Shown piece after piece: positions 23,628 to 36,732 of a stretch of DNA of 64,000 nucleotides (within the stretch, counting starts at the first letter, position 1; every line of letters starts with the position of its first letter). The position numbers were made by a program, and so were the translations under genes. Location: assembly GCF_020085105.1 (NCBI RefSeq), contig NC_058044.1, forward strand, positions 28,524,206 to 28,588,205, written 5' to 3'. This DNA comes from Siniperca chuatsi (taxonomy: Eukaryota > Chordata > Actinopteri > Centrarchiformes > Sinipercidae). The notes under the pieces are model-generated. The model saw nothing but the letters and a program-made list of their open reading frames with translations. It was not told where the DNA came from and did not search any database.

Positions 23628-26600
23628 ATGGAGCTGCCCGCCGCGGGAGAGCACGTCTTTGCGGTGGAGAGCATCGAGAAGAAGCGCAGCAGAAAGGTTT
23701 GTCACAAGAGCACTGAAGGACATTTTTACACACATGCACATGGAAAAGAGGATCATTTCTCTTTGGTTTTCCTTTTGGCTTCTTACGGACTACACGTTTT
23801 TCTTTTTTTTTTTCTCATTAAATCATTTCTAAGATGACGGCGCTATGCAAAGTGCGATTTTGCTGCGTAAAGTAACGTTAGGCTGATTCTCCCGTTTCTC
23901 TCCATTCACAGGGGAGGGTTGAGTATCTGGTCAAGTGGCGAGGATGGTCTCCGAAGTAAGTCCCATTTTAAAGCACATCAATAACACACGTAATCATAAC
24001 GCAACATTCAAAACAAGTGTGTGTGCGTGCGTGAGTGAATGTGTGCATCCGTGCGAGCGTGGGCGCGCAAATGGGCGGTTGCGCGTTCTTGCTTAGGGCG
24101 CTCGACGCGTTGGCCTCGATGATGGATGTGGTTTTACAATGTATGCAGTCCCCAGTGTGCCAATTAAAGGAGGACATGTCTATAATTGAACCCTATGCTT
24201 AAGAAATGCCTCTATATCTACAGTTGAGTGGAGGCTGGGCCATTGTAACCCCACCCCCCCACCCCCCAACAGCAGTGCGTAAAAGTTACTCATGATTTAT
24301 TACACGTGCATCCACAGGGAGTGCAAGTGTTGTTTACACACGTACATGTCTACAGATATGAACTATGGGAGGCTTTATAAGTCAAGCTTTGGGTTAGGGC
24401 CAGTTGAGGGTCGTTTTGGTGCAGAAATGACCTTCTGTCCTCAGCCAGTGCCTCTTAATGTCTGCCGCTGTTTGGCAGGCCAGTGTGTCCTCACTGCTCA
24501 CTGTCTCCTCTCTGAATAGATACAACACGTGGGAACCAGAGGAAAATATCCTGGACCCAAGACTGCTTGATGCTTTCCAAGACAGGTAAGTTTAGAGTTG
24601 GATGAACCGGCCTCACGAGTGGTGAGGTCCCCAATATGAATCGCACAATAACGCGAACCGGTTTAAATGCACAGATTCCTACATTTCCAGTTCTTCGCGC
24701 AATACATGGATCGTCTGTCACTCATCCACTTGTTTAAAGTAGGAACTCTCTGTATGTTTGTAGTCAGGAACTATGCTGCCTGGTCACACTGTCTGGATAA
24801 TCCCATGTTGATAATAAACTATCCACATAATGCGTCAGTTAAAGGTGCAGAAATTGAGCGCCTGGGGGGTTTGGATTAAGATTAACACTGGTGTCATCAG
24901 AGGGTCAGGTTAGGGTCAGTCTCAGGCCAGGGTTACCAGAGTAAACTGTGACACCTGATAGTTATTTCAGTGTCAGCATCAGGTTATCATGCTAAAGTGC
25001 TACCTGCTGTCCCACCACCCAGTCACCAGGTGCACCTGTGGTGTCTTCCACAGGGCATGGCCAGCTATTGTATTACCCAATAAACCAATTGTTATTGATT
25101 ATGCAAAATGCTAAATTTACAAAAACAAAAGTTCTGCTTGGCTAATTGCTATTTTTTACCACTACTCATGTGCACCATTATTTAAGTAGATACAAACTTC
25201 AAACCCACTCCACAAATGTTTGAAGACATAAAATATGCTCTGCTTTGAAAAATAATGTGTGTCTGACATGTTTTTTCCACACAAAAAGTTCAATTACCTA
25301 GTTAGAAAGATTCAAATTACACCTACTTCTTCTCCCTCATTGAAAAATCTAGAATCTACGCATATGCAAATATTGTTCATTTCAAAAGTTTAACTACGAG
25401 ACACACTGTCTCCTAGTTGACTGAAAAGTGTCAAGCGTCCACATCACCCTTGTGTAAGTTGGATATTGGACCATGATTGGCTTCTAAATCAGTTGTGATG
25501 TCACAAAATCCTGCCCGTACGTCCACGTTTTAAACTTAGGCTTAAGGTGAGCACAGAGACAGCACCCCCACCCCAGCCCCCACCCAGCAGATGCATGAAA
25601 ACAGCCTTCGAGTGTCAAACTCTGCAGATACATCATTCTGTACAGTGAAGTCAAACAACCAAGTGATGTAACAATAAGCAAAACACATCTTTGGGTGGAG
25701 GGGGACTTTAAATTATGGTGCACATCTTTTCTAAACCTGCTCATAATGGAGCAGAAAGGCAAAAGGAAATGAAGATTAAAGTGAGCAGGGAACTAAATAG
25801 TAGCTTAGAAATTGTTATAAATCAGTGGTGCATGTACAATCTCAAAATTTAACTTCCTCATTTTCAAAGTAGGCTAACATGGTGAAATTAGCTGCTTGGC
25901 TAATTGCTAAATAGTCTGTTGAGTGCCTGACCAGACAGCTCCACATGAAGGACAGTGTAACTGAATTTCTTAAATGCGTGGCGTGTTAAACTGTCCCTGG
26001 CTTTTCTCCTAGTCTCCCTCCGGTTTTGCTTACAGCAACCTTTTCAGGTGCAGGTCACACGTTAAAGCAAAACGTCGACCTCACTCTGCGTCTGTTTTTG
26101 CAATTACCTCTCTCTGTAAAGAGGAGAGATTTTATTGAAACTAATTGCGTGTCTCTCCGGGGAGCCAAATCGTCTGAATGCCAGGCTATGAAAATACACT
26201 GAGTCGTCATTGTAATTAGATGTGAGGGAGGAGGGTGGGGGAGGGGACTGACATCACTCCTGTCTGCGGTATTGAGTTACTGCCTTGGAGAGACTTGCAT
26301 TGAGACTAAGGAAAGTCAGAGAGGGGCTGGCCTTTATCTTCTGCTGTGGATACAGACATTGCATGGGAGTGTTATTTACTGTAGGGTGGAAGAAGCCTCA
26401 TTTGAAGCCACTGTTTAGCTTTTAGTTGCAGTTAAGGAAAGGTGCAATGAGGAATTATACATGAAGAAAGGTTAGGATACTGTCAAAAGGTATATACCAA
26501 ATAGGACTGCATGATATGGTAAAAAAAAAAAAAAAAATCATATTGCGATTATTGTTTTCTAATTGAGCGTGAGGAAGACGCACGTGACGTTGCGTTGCCA

Positions 26601-29238
26601 TGCAACGGCGATTCATCTCTGTGAGATGGTTTCACTGATTGGCTGCTCTTGTCCTCTCCCACAGGGAACGTCAAGAGCAGCTGATGGGATATCGCAAGAG
26701 AGGACCCAAGCCCAAGCACCTTCTGGTTCAGGTGAGAAAATAATGTTACTTAATACTTCTCTTGACTGTCAGTAATGTAAATGATGAATTACAGCTATAC
26801 TTATGATTCATTTTCATGCATAATTCCCTCTCAAATCCCAGGAAGCAATATAGAAAAACTGTTGAATTTCTGATATAAGGCTAAAAGGGCACACTCCAGG
26901 GATTTAATATTGCACTTCCATAAAGTTGAGGGACTTTTTAAAGAGATTAAAAAATGATCTGCAAAACTAAAGCAGCAGAAGGCCGAGAAATCCTGACTTT
27001 TAGTTCCTAGACTGGGTCACGCTCTGGAAATGCTGGATCCTACATTTCCCACAATGCAACTCAAAATGCTTATTCAAGCATTTTCTCAGGCTTTAAAAAG
27101 CTCATCCAGAGCCACGGAAGATGAGATAACTGATCTTCGCGTGTAAAATCAGTGGAGTGGCCCTTTAACCTCTGTGTTGGAATATGCGAGGAGATATTAT
27201 CTCTGTTAAATTTTATAGGGACCAGTTCCCTGACCTAACAGTTGTAGCTAAATGACTGTGAATAGTACATTTAGTGCATCAATCACCGGTCCAAAAGGCC
27301 AGGAGAACCCCTCAGAGGAGCGTTTTTGTTCCTCTCAGGAGGGTGTTGGTGGTAACACATGGGATAAAGTCAATGACGGGACACAAAGCAGCCAATGACA
27401 TTCCTCCGAGCTGAGGTCACAGCCACAGGAGACACTTTGAAATGTCACTCTGATGGCCAGGCAGGTGGCTGAAAGGGCTGCGCAAGAACTGTAGGAGGGC
27501 TGTGTGAACATGGACGAAGGCCCCTGAAATAAACTGTGTGCTCGTTGGGGCCTCAGAAGAGCCCCTTTGCACATTCCAAGCACCGTTTCTTTAGTGCAAC
27601 TCATGGGCCCCAATGAACCATGGCTTTTTGTTGTAGCCTGACACAGACACATGTATAGATACTGGAGACAGTTTAGCCATTAATCAAATGCCCTTTACTT
27701 TAAAAGCTTACGGGAAAACACCAGAAATGTCCTAACTCTTCATGTAATATGGATGGAGTTATATGCTATTGTGTCTGTTCTCACAGGTTCCTTCTTTCGC
27801 CCGGAGATCCAGTATTCTGGCTGACCTTCACGAGGCGTCCCTGGACGAGGACAGCTGTCAGAAGACCAACCCCATCCAGATGCTCCGTCCCCAGAGCCAG
27901 CAGTACCAGCTGAACAGCAAGAAGCACCACCCGTACCAGCCGCTGTGCAGGGAGCGTGAGGCCGAGCAGCAGGCCAACGGCAAGAAGTTCTACTATCAGC
28001 TCAACAGCAAGAAGCACCACCACTACCAGCCGGACCTCAAGGTGCACGAGCCCATATTTGCTAAACCCCGAGAGGTAAGCGCTCCGGAGCTGGCTAACAA
28101 GGGGTACAACCTTCCCCCAGTGCTGCAGCAAAAGTGGGTCAGGGACAAGAACTCAGGCTGCCTGACCAAAGTCAAGGATATCACCATGGAGCTGAAGAAG
28201 CTTCCAGCAGACCTCAATGGCCACAAAGAGCCAGAGAAGGTAAAAGTGGATGTTTTACCACAGTCGAATGGTGTCAGCAACAGCAAGCTAAAGATCGTGA
28301 AGAACAAAAACAAGAACGGGCGGATTGTTATTGTCATGAGCAAGTACATGGAAAACGGAATGCAAGCAGCTAAGATCAAAAACGGCGATTCTGAACCTGC
28401 TGAACAGCCGCCGCGAGGAACTGACAACAGCACGGAGAACCACCTCGAGAAGATGAAACTTGTCAAAAAGCTCGGCCTCATGAATGGATTTGCAAAAACC
28501 CCCAAAGACAAACCAACTGTTCCCAGTTCTGGATTTAACGGAGACTGCCCCAAAGAAAAGGAACAGTCCCCTAAAATGGAGCCAACTGTGACGGAACAGG
28601 ATAAACATGTTGAGGTCAAGGTTCAGGGGCAGCTTCCAGCAGATCAGCCTTTACAATTGACAACCAAGCCTAATCTGCTCTCCCTGCCTTTGGATAGAGG
28701 AGTTCCCTCCCCACTGGACAAAAGAGGAAGCCAAGGTGGATTTCAAGGACTAAAGCGACACTTCTCTGACACAGACAGGGAGGAGCATGGGAGTAGCAAG
28801 AGGTTTTTGAGCTCCAGGAGTATCAGCGCTCCTAACACGGTATCTTCACCCACCCAAAGCATCAGCATCGACCAAAACGGACACCAGAGTCTCGTTGGAC
28901 TGCAGGACTGTGGGTATGCAGACCAAGAGGAACCTATTGACTTGAGCATTGTCAAGTTCAGGCCTAAAGCTACCCAGGCTGAAACACACACACAAGCTGA
29001 AATTGTAACACAAGCTGAAACACACACACAAACGGACGCGCATACAGAAACTCAGCCCCAGACTGAAACACAAAAAACTACAGAGGAGGAGAAAGTCGAT
29101 TCATTGTCGGCTTCTAACCAGGAAAAGGGAAAAGAGGAGACGTTTCCCTCTATCCAGCCTTTCCTTGGGAATATAGTGATCACAGACATTACTACAAACT
29201 GCCTCACAGTCACGTTTAAGGAATACATAACAGTGTAA
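23628..29238 (+). CDS. CBX4: Chromobox protein 4 (Polycomb PRC1 subunit, SUMO E3 ligase)
   Basis: The coding exons are 23628-23696, 23912-23955, 24520-24585, 26665-26731 and 27787-29238, which join in phase to 565 residues (human is about 560). The chromodomain covers residues 11-62 with aromatic-cage residues F11, W32 and W35, and it binds H3K27me3 in the nucleus. KRGPKPK follows at residues 71-77. Two copies of a QLNSKKHH motif (near residues 123 and 153), [13 protein letters not shown] (a known SUMO-interaction region, IVIV at about 262-265), PIDLS at 465-469 (a CtBP-binding type motif) and a C-terminal Polycomb box ending [12 protein letters not shown] identify CBX4 rather than CBX2 or CBX8. 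The start is the family start (MELPA), and no in-frame ATG precedes it in the open stretch. Oddities are a Thr/Gln/Glu-rich insert before the C-terminus, no long histidine tract and no clear VILLDSD-type second SUMO motif. CBX4 recruits PRC1 to target genes and promotes SUMO conjugation. Confidence 0.97.
26505..26570. repeat. Poly(A)-containing dispersed repeat fragment in CBX4 intron 3
   Basis: The string GGACTGCATGATATGG, followed by a run of about 17 A, and then ATCATATTGCGATTATTG, resembles a common teleost repeat with a GCACGATAT-like core. It lies about 100 bases upstream of the exon 4 acceptor. The assignment rests on recognition only. Confidence 0.4.
26930..27175 (+). repeat. Dispersed repeat in CBX4 intron 4
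   Basis: The segment with AAATGCTGGATCCTACATTT and TGGAGTGGCCCTTTAA is matched in reverse orientation at about 14812-14930. It is non-coding and looks like a short non-autonomous element common in fish introns. Confidence 0.55.
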
Positions 29239-30506
29239 CCGAACTGTGTACCAACTGTATAAATGTACATTAGATATATTTGTATGTATGCTTGAATGTA
29301 CAATGTATATTTGTATACTTGAATGTACAAATGGACCCTTGATGTTGTTTTCATTTTGTATAGTTCCGATACAAAAAGATCCTTTATTGCGTTATTTGCA
29401 TATTTCTTCTTATAAGCTCTACCTGTTGTTATTTCTGGAGATTTTATCACATGCAGTATCTAATTTCAGCTATTTCAAACTTAGTTTCAAAAGAAAAATG
29501 AGGTCAAATAAATAAATGTCGGAGTTTTAATTGAAGATGCACTTAATTCTTGTAAATACTCTTCACTTTTCTATGGGTGTAATTTGCTTATACACTCAAC
29601 TGTCTGCATCTCAGATAATGCTCCACAAATGTCGGCTATATGGAGAATTTTGTAAGAAAGAAAAAATTATATTGAAACATGGTAAATTACACTGTGTGTG
29701 TGCGTGTGTGTGTGTGTGTGTGAACAGACTGACAGATTTAAACAAGGAAACATGCTGCTTGGACAGATTACGCCATTAGCCATGTTTAAATAAGCAGATA
29801 AAGAAAAACGAAGCGCCTTTCAGTCAGTAAGTGTGATTTGCGTTGTCGAAAGGGAAATTGGGATGTTTTTTTTTTTTCAATGAAAGATAGATTATTAATG
29901 GTTAATGTTCAATATATGCTCCTTTTTATTTGGTCTCTGTTCAAAGGTAAAGTGTTTTTTGAGTCATGCGTCTGGAGAGCTGATGCTGAGCACAAGTCAC
30001 TTCCGTTAAGACAGTCGATATACAACCCTGTGACTGTATTTAGTTTGGGTTTTGCAGCCGTACATTGACTAAAAATGGCTCTTTTTTTTCACTTAAATTA
30101 TATCAGTCACAAATCTGTGTTAACACTGCCAGTTGAGATGTGTAATCCAACAGATTAGTACCACCAGCTGGGTGCTCTATGGTTCAGTTTTTCATGTTTC
30201 CTGTCTCTGGCACCCTAGGCTGCACAGTTGTGTATGGGGATTGAATGGGCTTGTCTTGGTGTCATATTTTTGAGTAACTTTTGCAACAAAGCGGTAATTT
30301 AAAAAGTATGTAAAAGCACACATTCTTGTCAGAATCAGATATTTTCCCCTTGTGACATACATGCCCTTCCAGCACTCAGTGACCTGAGGTGCATTGACCT
30401 GCTCTGTGAGAACGTTAATCGGATGCACTTTTGATGTTATGTGTGCAGACTAAAAAAAAGAAAAAAAGAAATGAAGGCTTCCAATGATACATTTTGCAAT
30501 AATAAA
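29239..30506 (+). terminator. CBX4 3' untranslated region and polyadenylation signals
   Basis: AATAAA hexamers occur at 29507-29512 and 29511-29516 (overlapping) and again at 30501-30506. The last is followed by a GT-rich stretch (TGTGTGCAATGTGTTTC), as expected downstream of a cleavage site, so I favour it for the main transcript. The earlier pair could give a shorter form. A short TG tract lies at about 29694-29722. Confidence 0.55.
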
Positions 30507-30519
30507 ATTGTTTTCAAGT

Positions 30520-30726
30520 GGCATATGGACTTGTGTGCAATGTGTTTCTTTTTATACTTAGCCTCCTGTACCAGCCTCCTAAAAAGACTCCTCAGGGCTG
30601 GTGTCCTACATCACATGTGACCCCGAGAATCAAAGAGTTTAACCAGAAAGGGCGGCAGCTATAATGCTCTTAAATGGCTAACCTTACCTCAGAAGTTTCT
30701 AAATCTGTACATGGCTCTATTTCTGG

Positions 30727-30761
<35 letters not shown>

Positions 30762-33700
30762 TGTAGGCTGCGGGCCGTGAGGATTATTACAGAGCCTGTG
30801 AGTTTATTTTCAGATGGGGCTGCCCGGACCAGCTTACTGCCTTGAAGCCTATGCGTGCTGTAGCTGCAGGTCCGGATGGTGAAAGCAATGCCTATTCATT
30901 CATTTTAAACATTCATAACGAATTCAGCTCAAAGCGACTGAAAAGGCAGTTTGCAGTTTCATCCCGGCCTATTTAAGCAACTGACGGTGTGGTCAAAATG
31001 AACGTTGCAGGTCTGGTTTTTATATGAAATGCAAGTGCAGGCCTAAAGGTGTCCAAGACAAACTTGAAAGATCTCGAGATGACTGGGGGTGTAATTGATC
31101 TTAACTGCAGTTCATTAATCAGACACCGACAAAACCGCTTTGTCTTCAGCCAACACTGCGCGTGTCTGTGGAGAGGATATCAGTCGTTTACAGCTCATCA
31201 TTTTTGACCCGAGCAGCTGTTCACGTCAGATGTTTGATGAAGAAATCGCCCTGACGTGCTCAGAGAGACACAACAGGAGGCGACCGATTTATTCGCCTAC
31301 AGGTGACATAACGTTGGCTTTTATTTCCATGTTTCCTGGTTCTTACGTTTCAGCCATTCATCTAATGAGGCGGGCAGTTGCTCTGAATAACTGGAGGGCG
31401 CGTTAAAGGGAAGATGTGCAGCGGAGCTCCGTCCTCTGCTCCTGGGTGCTGTCACTTGAACGCAACCCCCGCCTGTTGTCTCTTCCCGGGGGCGAATGAT
31501 TGATCTCCGCCTGTTCCGACGCCGTAAACAAATGACTTGTTGTAATTCGACGGCCGAAATGATCGAGGCGGCAGCTCTCGACCGCTTCCTCGGCTGCAGC
31601 CCGCCAATAAAAGTGCTTTCTGTGCACGTTAACGTGAGCAACGGCAGAGAAAATGGCTGTCCTCTCTCTCTCTCCTCCATCCACTTTCTTTTCTCGCGCG
31701 TCTCTCTGAAACGCCTCGCAGCTGCTGCAGCCGACTAACAAGCGCGACGATGTTTCAGCTCGGAAGCCACAGCGGGAGATTCCCCGCAGGATTTAAGATG
31801 ACAGGATTTCCTTTAAGCATCATACGGCTTGTTTGCTTGTAGGCTACGTGGGCAAATACCTGCAAAAAAAAAAAAAAAAAACCCTGGGCAAGTTGGTCAT
31901 GTTATCCGATAAATAAAAGAAGAAGTGCAATAACACGTCTTCTTCATGATTTCCCCCTCTTCCTCCTACCTGCCAGCTCATGCAGAATGCGCGCATGCAT
32001 GGCTGAGTGAGGCCTGTGGATGCTCTCTGACAGACCGGCCTTAGAAGCAACAGTGCTGTTTCCAAACTCACAGATATATTCAGGGAATCTTTTGAGGTTG
32101 TGTCAGTTCTGAGCCGGAGCCCCCCTCAGCAGGCCTGCAGCGCGGTTCACGGAAATGCAAAGTGCTCGCAGATTTCGAAATGAAGTCACACCAGTTGAAT
32201 AAGGACGGAGGCTTAAATTCAACAGCTGCGACAAACGCAATCTTTTAGACATGCTTTATTTAATTATGAGCATTGCTCCAGGACAGTCTTTTTAAACTGC
32301 CGGACACTGAACACAAAATAGGCTCCACTTCTGCTGAAGAATGACAACTAAATAGCCGGAATTGTTTACATCTTGAGCCACACAACTCCTTTATTTTGTA
32401 AAAAAAAAAAAATCATTAATTTTATTTTATTTTTTTAAAAACATCACATAGGTAAGTCCACTATCAGGGCGATACAAATTATTCATATCAAATTCATCTA
32501 TTTACTATAATGTCACAAGGCTTTGCAAAAACCGATCCAAAGCCGAAGCAGGGCCTCTTCCCCTCTGCATCTCCAGCCTCGTTAATAACTCGGTGAGAAG
32601 TTGCTGGAGAGGAAAACAGATGTAGCAAACAGCCGGAGCGCACAGAGTCCAGTTCGGTGCCCGAACCCGCGCCTCGCGCACCCCGCGCTGACCTCAGGCC
32701 GCGTGGAGCGAAGACACGGGTCTGTGCGGGTGATCCGCTCCTCAAACGGGGTTTTCCGCGTGGAGTTCAGTGGAGATTTGAGCGTGGCACGCGGAGGAAA
32801 TAAACCAGCCAGTGCGGCGCGCGCGCCGGTATTCATTACGTGTCCACTGATGTTTGTTAACAGCAACCATTACGTGTCTGGCGCTTTTGGAACAGGTTAA
32901 CAGCGAGGACGTGTGTCCTGCATGGAAATATACATATATATTTTTTTTTCTTGAGGCGGGGTTCTGGGTATAGAAGCCATTGCATGGCTGTGGCCTGTGT
33001 ATGACAAGACGACCCTAACTGATACAACGACCCTGCCTCACCTTTCCATTAGTTGCTTTTCACCTATAAATGGTAAATAAATGAAAGTTAAAGTGTGGTC
33101 CGGCACGGATGGTTGCAGAGGAAGAGAAAGAAGAAGAAAAAAAGAGGAATAGCCTTTGATGTTGGTAGGCTGTTGGTTGTTTCTTATCATGTTGATGACC
33201 GCACCTTATCTGTTTTAGAGTTATCCCACCTCTCACAACAAATGGGCTTAATGGGGGCTAAAAGAAAATGCTCTAACCCCTCTCTGTCTTTCACTTTCCA
33301 TGTTACTGCATTTTCCATATCACTGCCTCTGCGGTGTGGCAGGGGTTTCCCGTTCGTGCGCGCACTAGGAAGCCGCGTCTTGCCCGGATACAAGCCAACC
33401 AATGGTGTTTTAACGGTGGCAGCACTGCTGCACTGCAGGCGCGCCGAGACCAATCGCATCCAGAGTCTGAGGTGCGCCCATCTTCGCTTTCTGTCTGTGC
33501 TGGAAACTCCGACGGACGAAGGGGAGGAGGAGGAGGAGGAGGAGGAGGAGGGGGCTTCAATCAAAGGCTGCATCCTAATATCATGCCATCATGAGACAAG
33601 GGATAAAAAAAAAAGCTGCAGGCTTCCCTCAAAACATTCCGATGTAGGGTTTACCACGACGTTACAGTTTCACAGCCAATCTTTCTAAAATGTGGATATC

Positions 33701-36480
33701 TAACAAAAATCGAATGTTTGCTGAGATGGGTTCACATGGATCCCCCCTGCGCCCTTTCATTCTGGGCTTCAGCTCTGATTGAGGAGAATAGTCTGGTTTA
33801 TCTGGCAAATAGTCCCAGTTACTGTGCACGCATGAAACTAATTAGCAAAGAATGTGACGCTCGGAGCCCCAGCCGGTGCTGCCCGTCTGCTGACCGGGAT
33901 TTCGCCCCGTTAGGCCGCCGCTCTGCTGTAAACACCACATGTGGCTCCGGTGTATTCGCGTCTAAATGAAGACGTTACGTGTGCAGTCTGCAGACAGAGC
34001 GACGCGTTAATCGTTTGCACCTGGCGAACTTATAACGAAAAAAAAAAGAGTGTGATGACAAATGAATTAGATCAGTGGTCAGTGGAATAAATCATTGGCC
34101 CTTGATTATCCCACAGTGTGAACTGGCCTTTAAATGCAGGGGGGGGGGGGTGTCTCTTTGTTCTTGTCTTGAAGCCACATAAAAGCCGCTTATGACTTCA
34201 TGATTCGTTAAAAGGACAGATGTCGCCGGTTCTCTGTGAAATGCACGTTAACATGTTTCATCTTCTTGACAAACGGCAGCAAAGACGATTTAAAATGATT
34301 AAGCTGTTCGATTTAGAAGCTTCGCAGTTACTTTGGTTTTAAGACCTTTAAGCCAAACCATGCAAGGATGTTGCAGTGTCTAATTCAGAAAGTCAGCTGA
34401 TTCTTGCACACACAGGTGTGTGTGTGTGTGTGTGGGGCAAATAAATGTTATTCAAATAGACAGCTTTTTATTTCCATTGTATTTAAATCCGGCTTTGAGA
34501 AAGTCTCTTGCATTTTTATGCATTTAAAAATTTTTTTGCAGTGAAAATGTTATTTTCTGTCTCCGGACATTCCGCATCGACTCAAGCCGTTTTAAACCCG
34601 ACCTGACCGTCGCTTTGGAAAATAAAGGCATTCTGTGGAAATGTGATCTGTTGGCCTCACCGTTGGTTGAGAAATCAGGCTGGAAAAAGTCTTGAGTCCA
34701 GAGGACCGAACAATTTAATGTTCAAAGATCAGCTATCAGCCGTCGGGTCATCGATTCGGGCTGCACGCCTTGCAGCCTGAGGCTCGGACGTTTCATTTTT
34801 CTGTTTATTTAAATAAAATCAAAATAAATAATAGTTCATGAATGGATCAATAATGAATAATGTAAAGGTTTAAGAGAAGTATACATTTCTTTTTACTCCC
34901 CTCAGACAATTAAACTATCTAGTATTGTGAATACTTTCTTATTTTATAGCCTGATTATTTTTGATTATTGACAAATAGGCCTACTCTATTGAATTCTATT
35001 GAGAATTCTATTATATTTTATAAAACTGATAGTTATGTTGCCTAGCTATTCAAATTATTATTATTATTATTAGGCTTTATTCTTATAAATTAGCCTACAA
35101 TTAATTATTTGATTTATTAATACTTTTGTCTGCCTTTGTTAGGTCTTAAACTTTTTTTTTTTTTTGTCTTTATTTCTTAGCGTAAAAAGACATCGGCCTG
35201 TGGACTGCAGCCTGAGCAAAACAGTGATCCTGTACATGAGACATAGCCACGTCATTGTGACTGAGTGTTTTATTTATTTTTTTAATTTTTACATTCACAT
35301 TCATAGGATTGGAACAGGCCTCTGGGATTTTTTTTTTTTTTTTTTAGTTTAAGATAAACTAATAGCCTAATATTTATATTTCTCTGGTGTTTACTGTTCT
35401 TCTTTTATGGCTCTCTCATTGCGCTGGCTGGTGCACTAAAACAATAGGCCTAATGGAAGCCTGCAGATTATTTCCGCATTTGCAGATAATTTGGGTTGAG
35501 TAATCTCTTTACGACATGAAAGCTGTTACTGGTTTAGAAATCACACAAGAGATGCGCAACCTGTTTTCATCTGCTTTTATTCAACAGATCATTCAGAGAG
35601 TGACTATTTAGAGGGAGGTGACAGGTACATTTTTGTCGGAGCCTTTGCCAGAATGCGGATAAATACTGTGAAAAGCTTTCCTGAGCGTTGCTAAATGTCT
35701 GCATACACCATCTGATCTTTTCTTGCTTAATTTGGGGTCATGACAACAGATTCGTTTTCCTAACCTTTTATAAATTAAAGTCACTAAACGTCTTGCATGA
35801 CGGTCAGTGACAGAAATCCCACGGACTGTCATTTCACCCGACTCAAGTTTTTTTTTTTTTTACTCAATTAACCACCTCTGTACGACGTGGGTGACAGATA
35901 TTTGATTTAAATGTATATCCCAATGCGGATATATTTTAAACTACAAAGCACCATGGGTATTGGCAACAAATTCGATACCCGTGTCTTAAAGCTCTGCCTT
36001 CAAAGTTAACCTACAAGGGCTGCTTAAATGAAAGCATTTGAATACAAATAGCCCATAATTTTGCCTGACGCAAACAGTGCAGTGACCCTCTGTCCTGAGA
36101 CAGCGAGGGCAAACGAAATTAATGCGGGCAGGCGATACATTTGTAACGAGTTCACACAGACTATCACCGTTTGTGTGCTAATGGACTAATGGGACTATAA
36201 TAACCTCTGCCAAGCGATTTTACTACAGCAGCTGATAGATACATTGCTGGATAGACTAAATGAAAATGAGGGATGTCTCATGCAGGCTACTGTTTCTCGC
36301 GCTGTCGCTTAAATCAAACAGCATTCTTATTTCCTGGTTTTTCTATTTGCTTGACCGCGCTGTCGCGTGTACATTACTAGACCACTTTTGATAGCACGTG
36401 CATTTTGAATGTCTCACATAACTTGCGCGAAATGATTCACTCGCCGCGCGGGGAAAAAGCCACCATCCCCCCGAAAGAAT
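30520..36480. other. CBX4-CBX8 intergenic region with CpG-rich blocks
   Basis: No exon is supported on either strand. Compared with the rest of the window, 31.1-31.8 kb, 32.5-32.9 kb, 33.3-33.6 kb and 33.8-34.0 kb are rich in CG dinucleotides and look like small CpG islands. Between them lie AT-rich tracts, (TG)n at 30728-30759 and a G-run at about 34139-34150. A 594-base open frame at 33095-33688 has no ATG start and spans a GGA repeat, so I do not call it a gene. The blocks may be regulatory or promoters of non-coding RNAs. Confidence 0.5.
33522..33552. repeat. (GGA)n trinucleotide repeat
   Basis: About ten GGA units lie in a CpG-rich block. They read as polyglutamate or polyproline in open frames that are otherwise unsupported. 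Confidence 0.9.
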
Positions 36481-36510
36481 TCACACTGGCGCACGCTCCT
36501 CCCCTCACTT

Positions 36511-36613
36511 AGCAACCCGAGCACGTAGCAACGGCTGGACCAATGGGCGTTCTTCTGGAGGTTCCACCGACTGTGGTTCCTTAGCAACGGTGTAAAAAAT
36601 TGCGCTGACGTCC
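36511..36613 (+). promoter_or_regulatory. CBX8 promoter region
   Basis: In a CpG-rich block 120-220 bases before the start codon there are three AGCAAC half-sites (36511-36516, 36527-36532, 36583-36588), a CCAAT box (36540-36544) and a TGACGTC CRE-like site (36606-36612). AGCAAC is one half of the RFX X-box. The 5' leader then contains a 12-base palindrome, GCTAACGTTAGC, at 36684-36695. No TATA box is evident. Confidence 0.45.
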
Positions 36614-36732
36614 TTTCTGTTCGGGAGTATTATGGTCTGTCGGGAATTCAGAGTGGCTGGGACTGGAGAAAAATATCTGCTCTGCTAACGTTAGCGTCCA
36701 CCAAGCTAACGGTAGGTAGCACTGGAGTAAAC

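Noticed and set aside
28023-28619. Open frame antisense to CBX4 exon 5
   Set aside because: It is a shadow of the real coding exon, with no independent evidence.
33095-33688. 594-base open frame between CBX4 and CBX8
   Set aside because: It has no ATG at its start, contains poly-Lys and poly-Glu runs from simple repeats, shows no recognisable domain, and the antisense strand is also open, as expected in a CpG-rich block.
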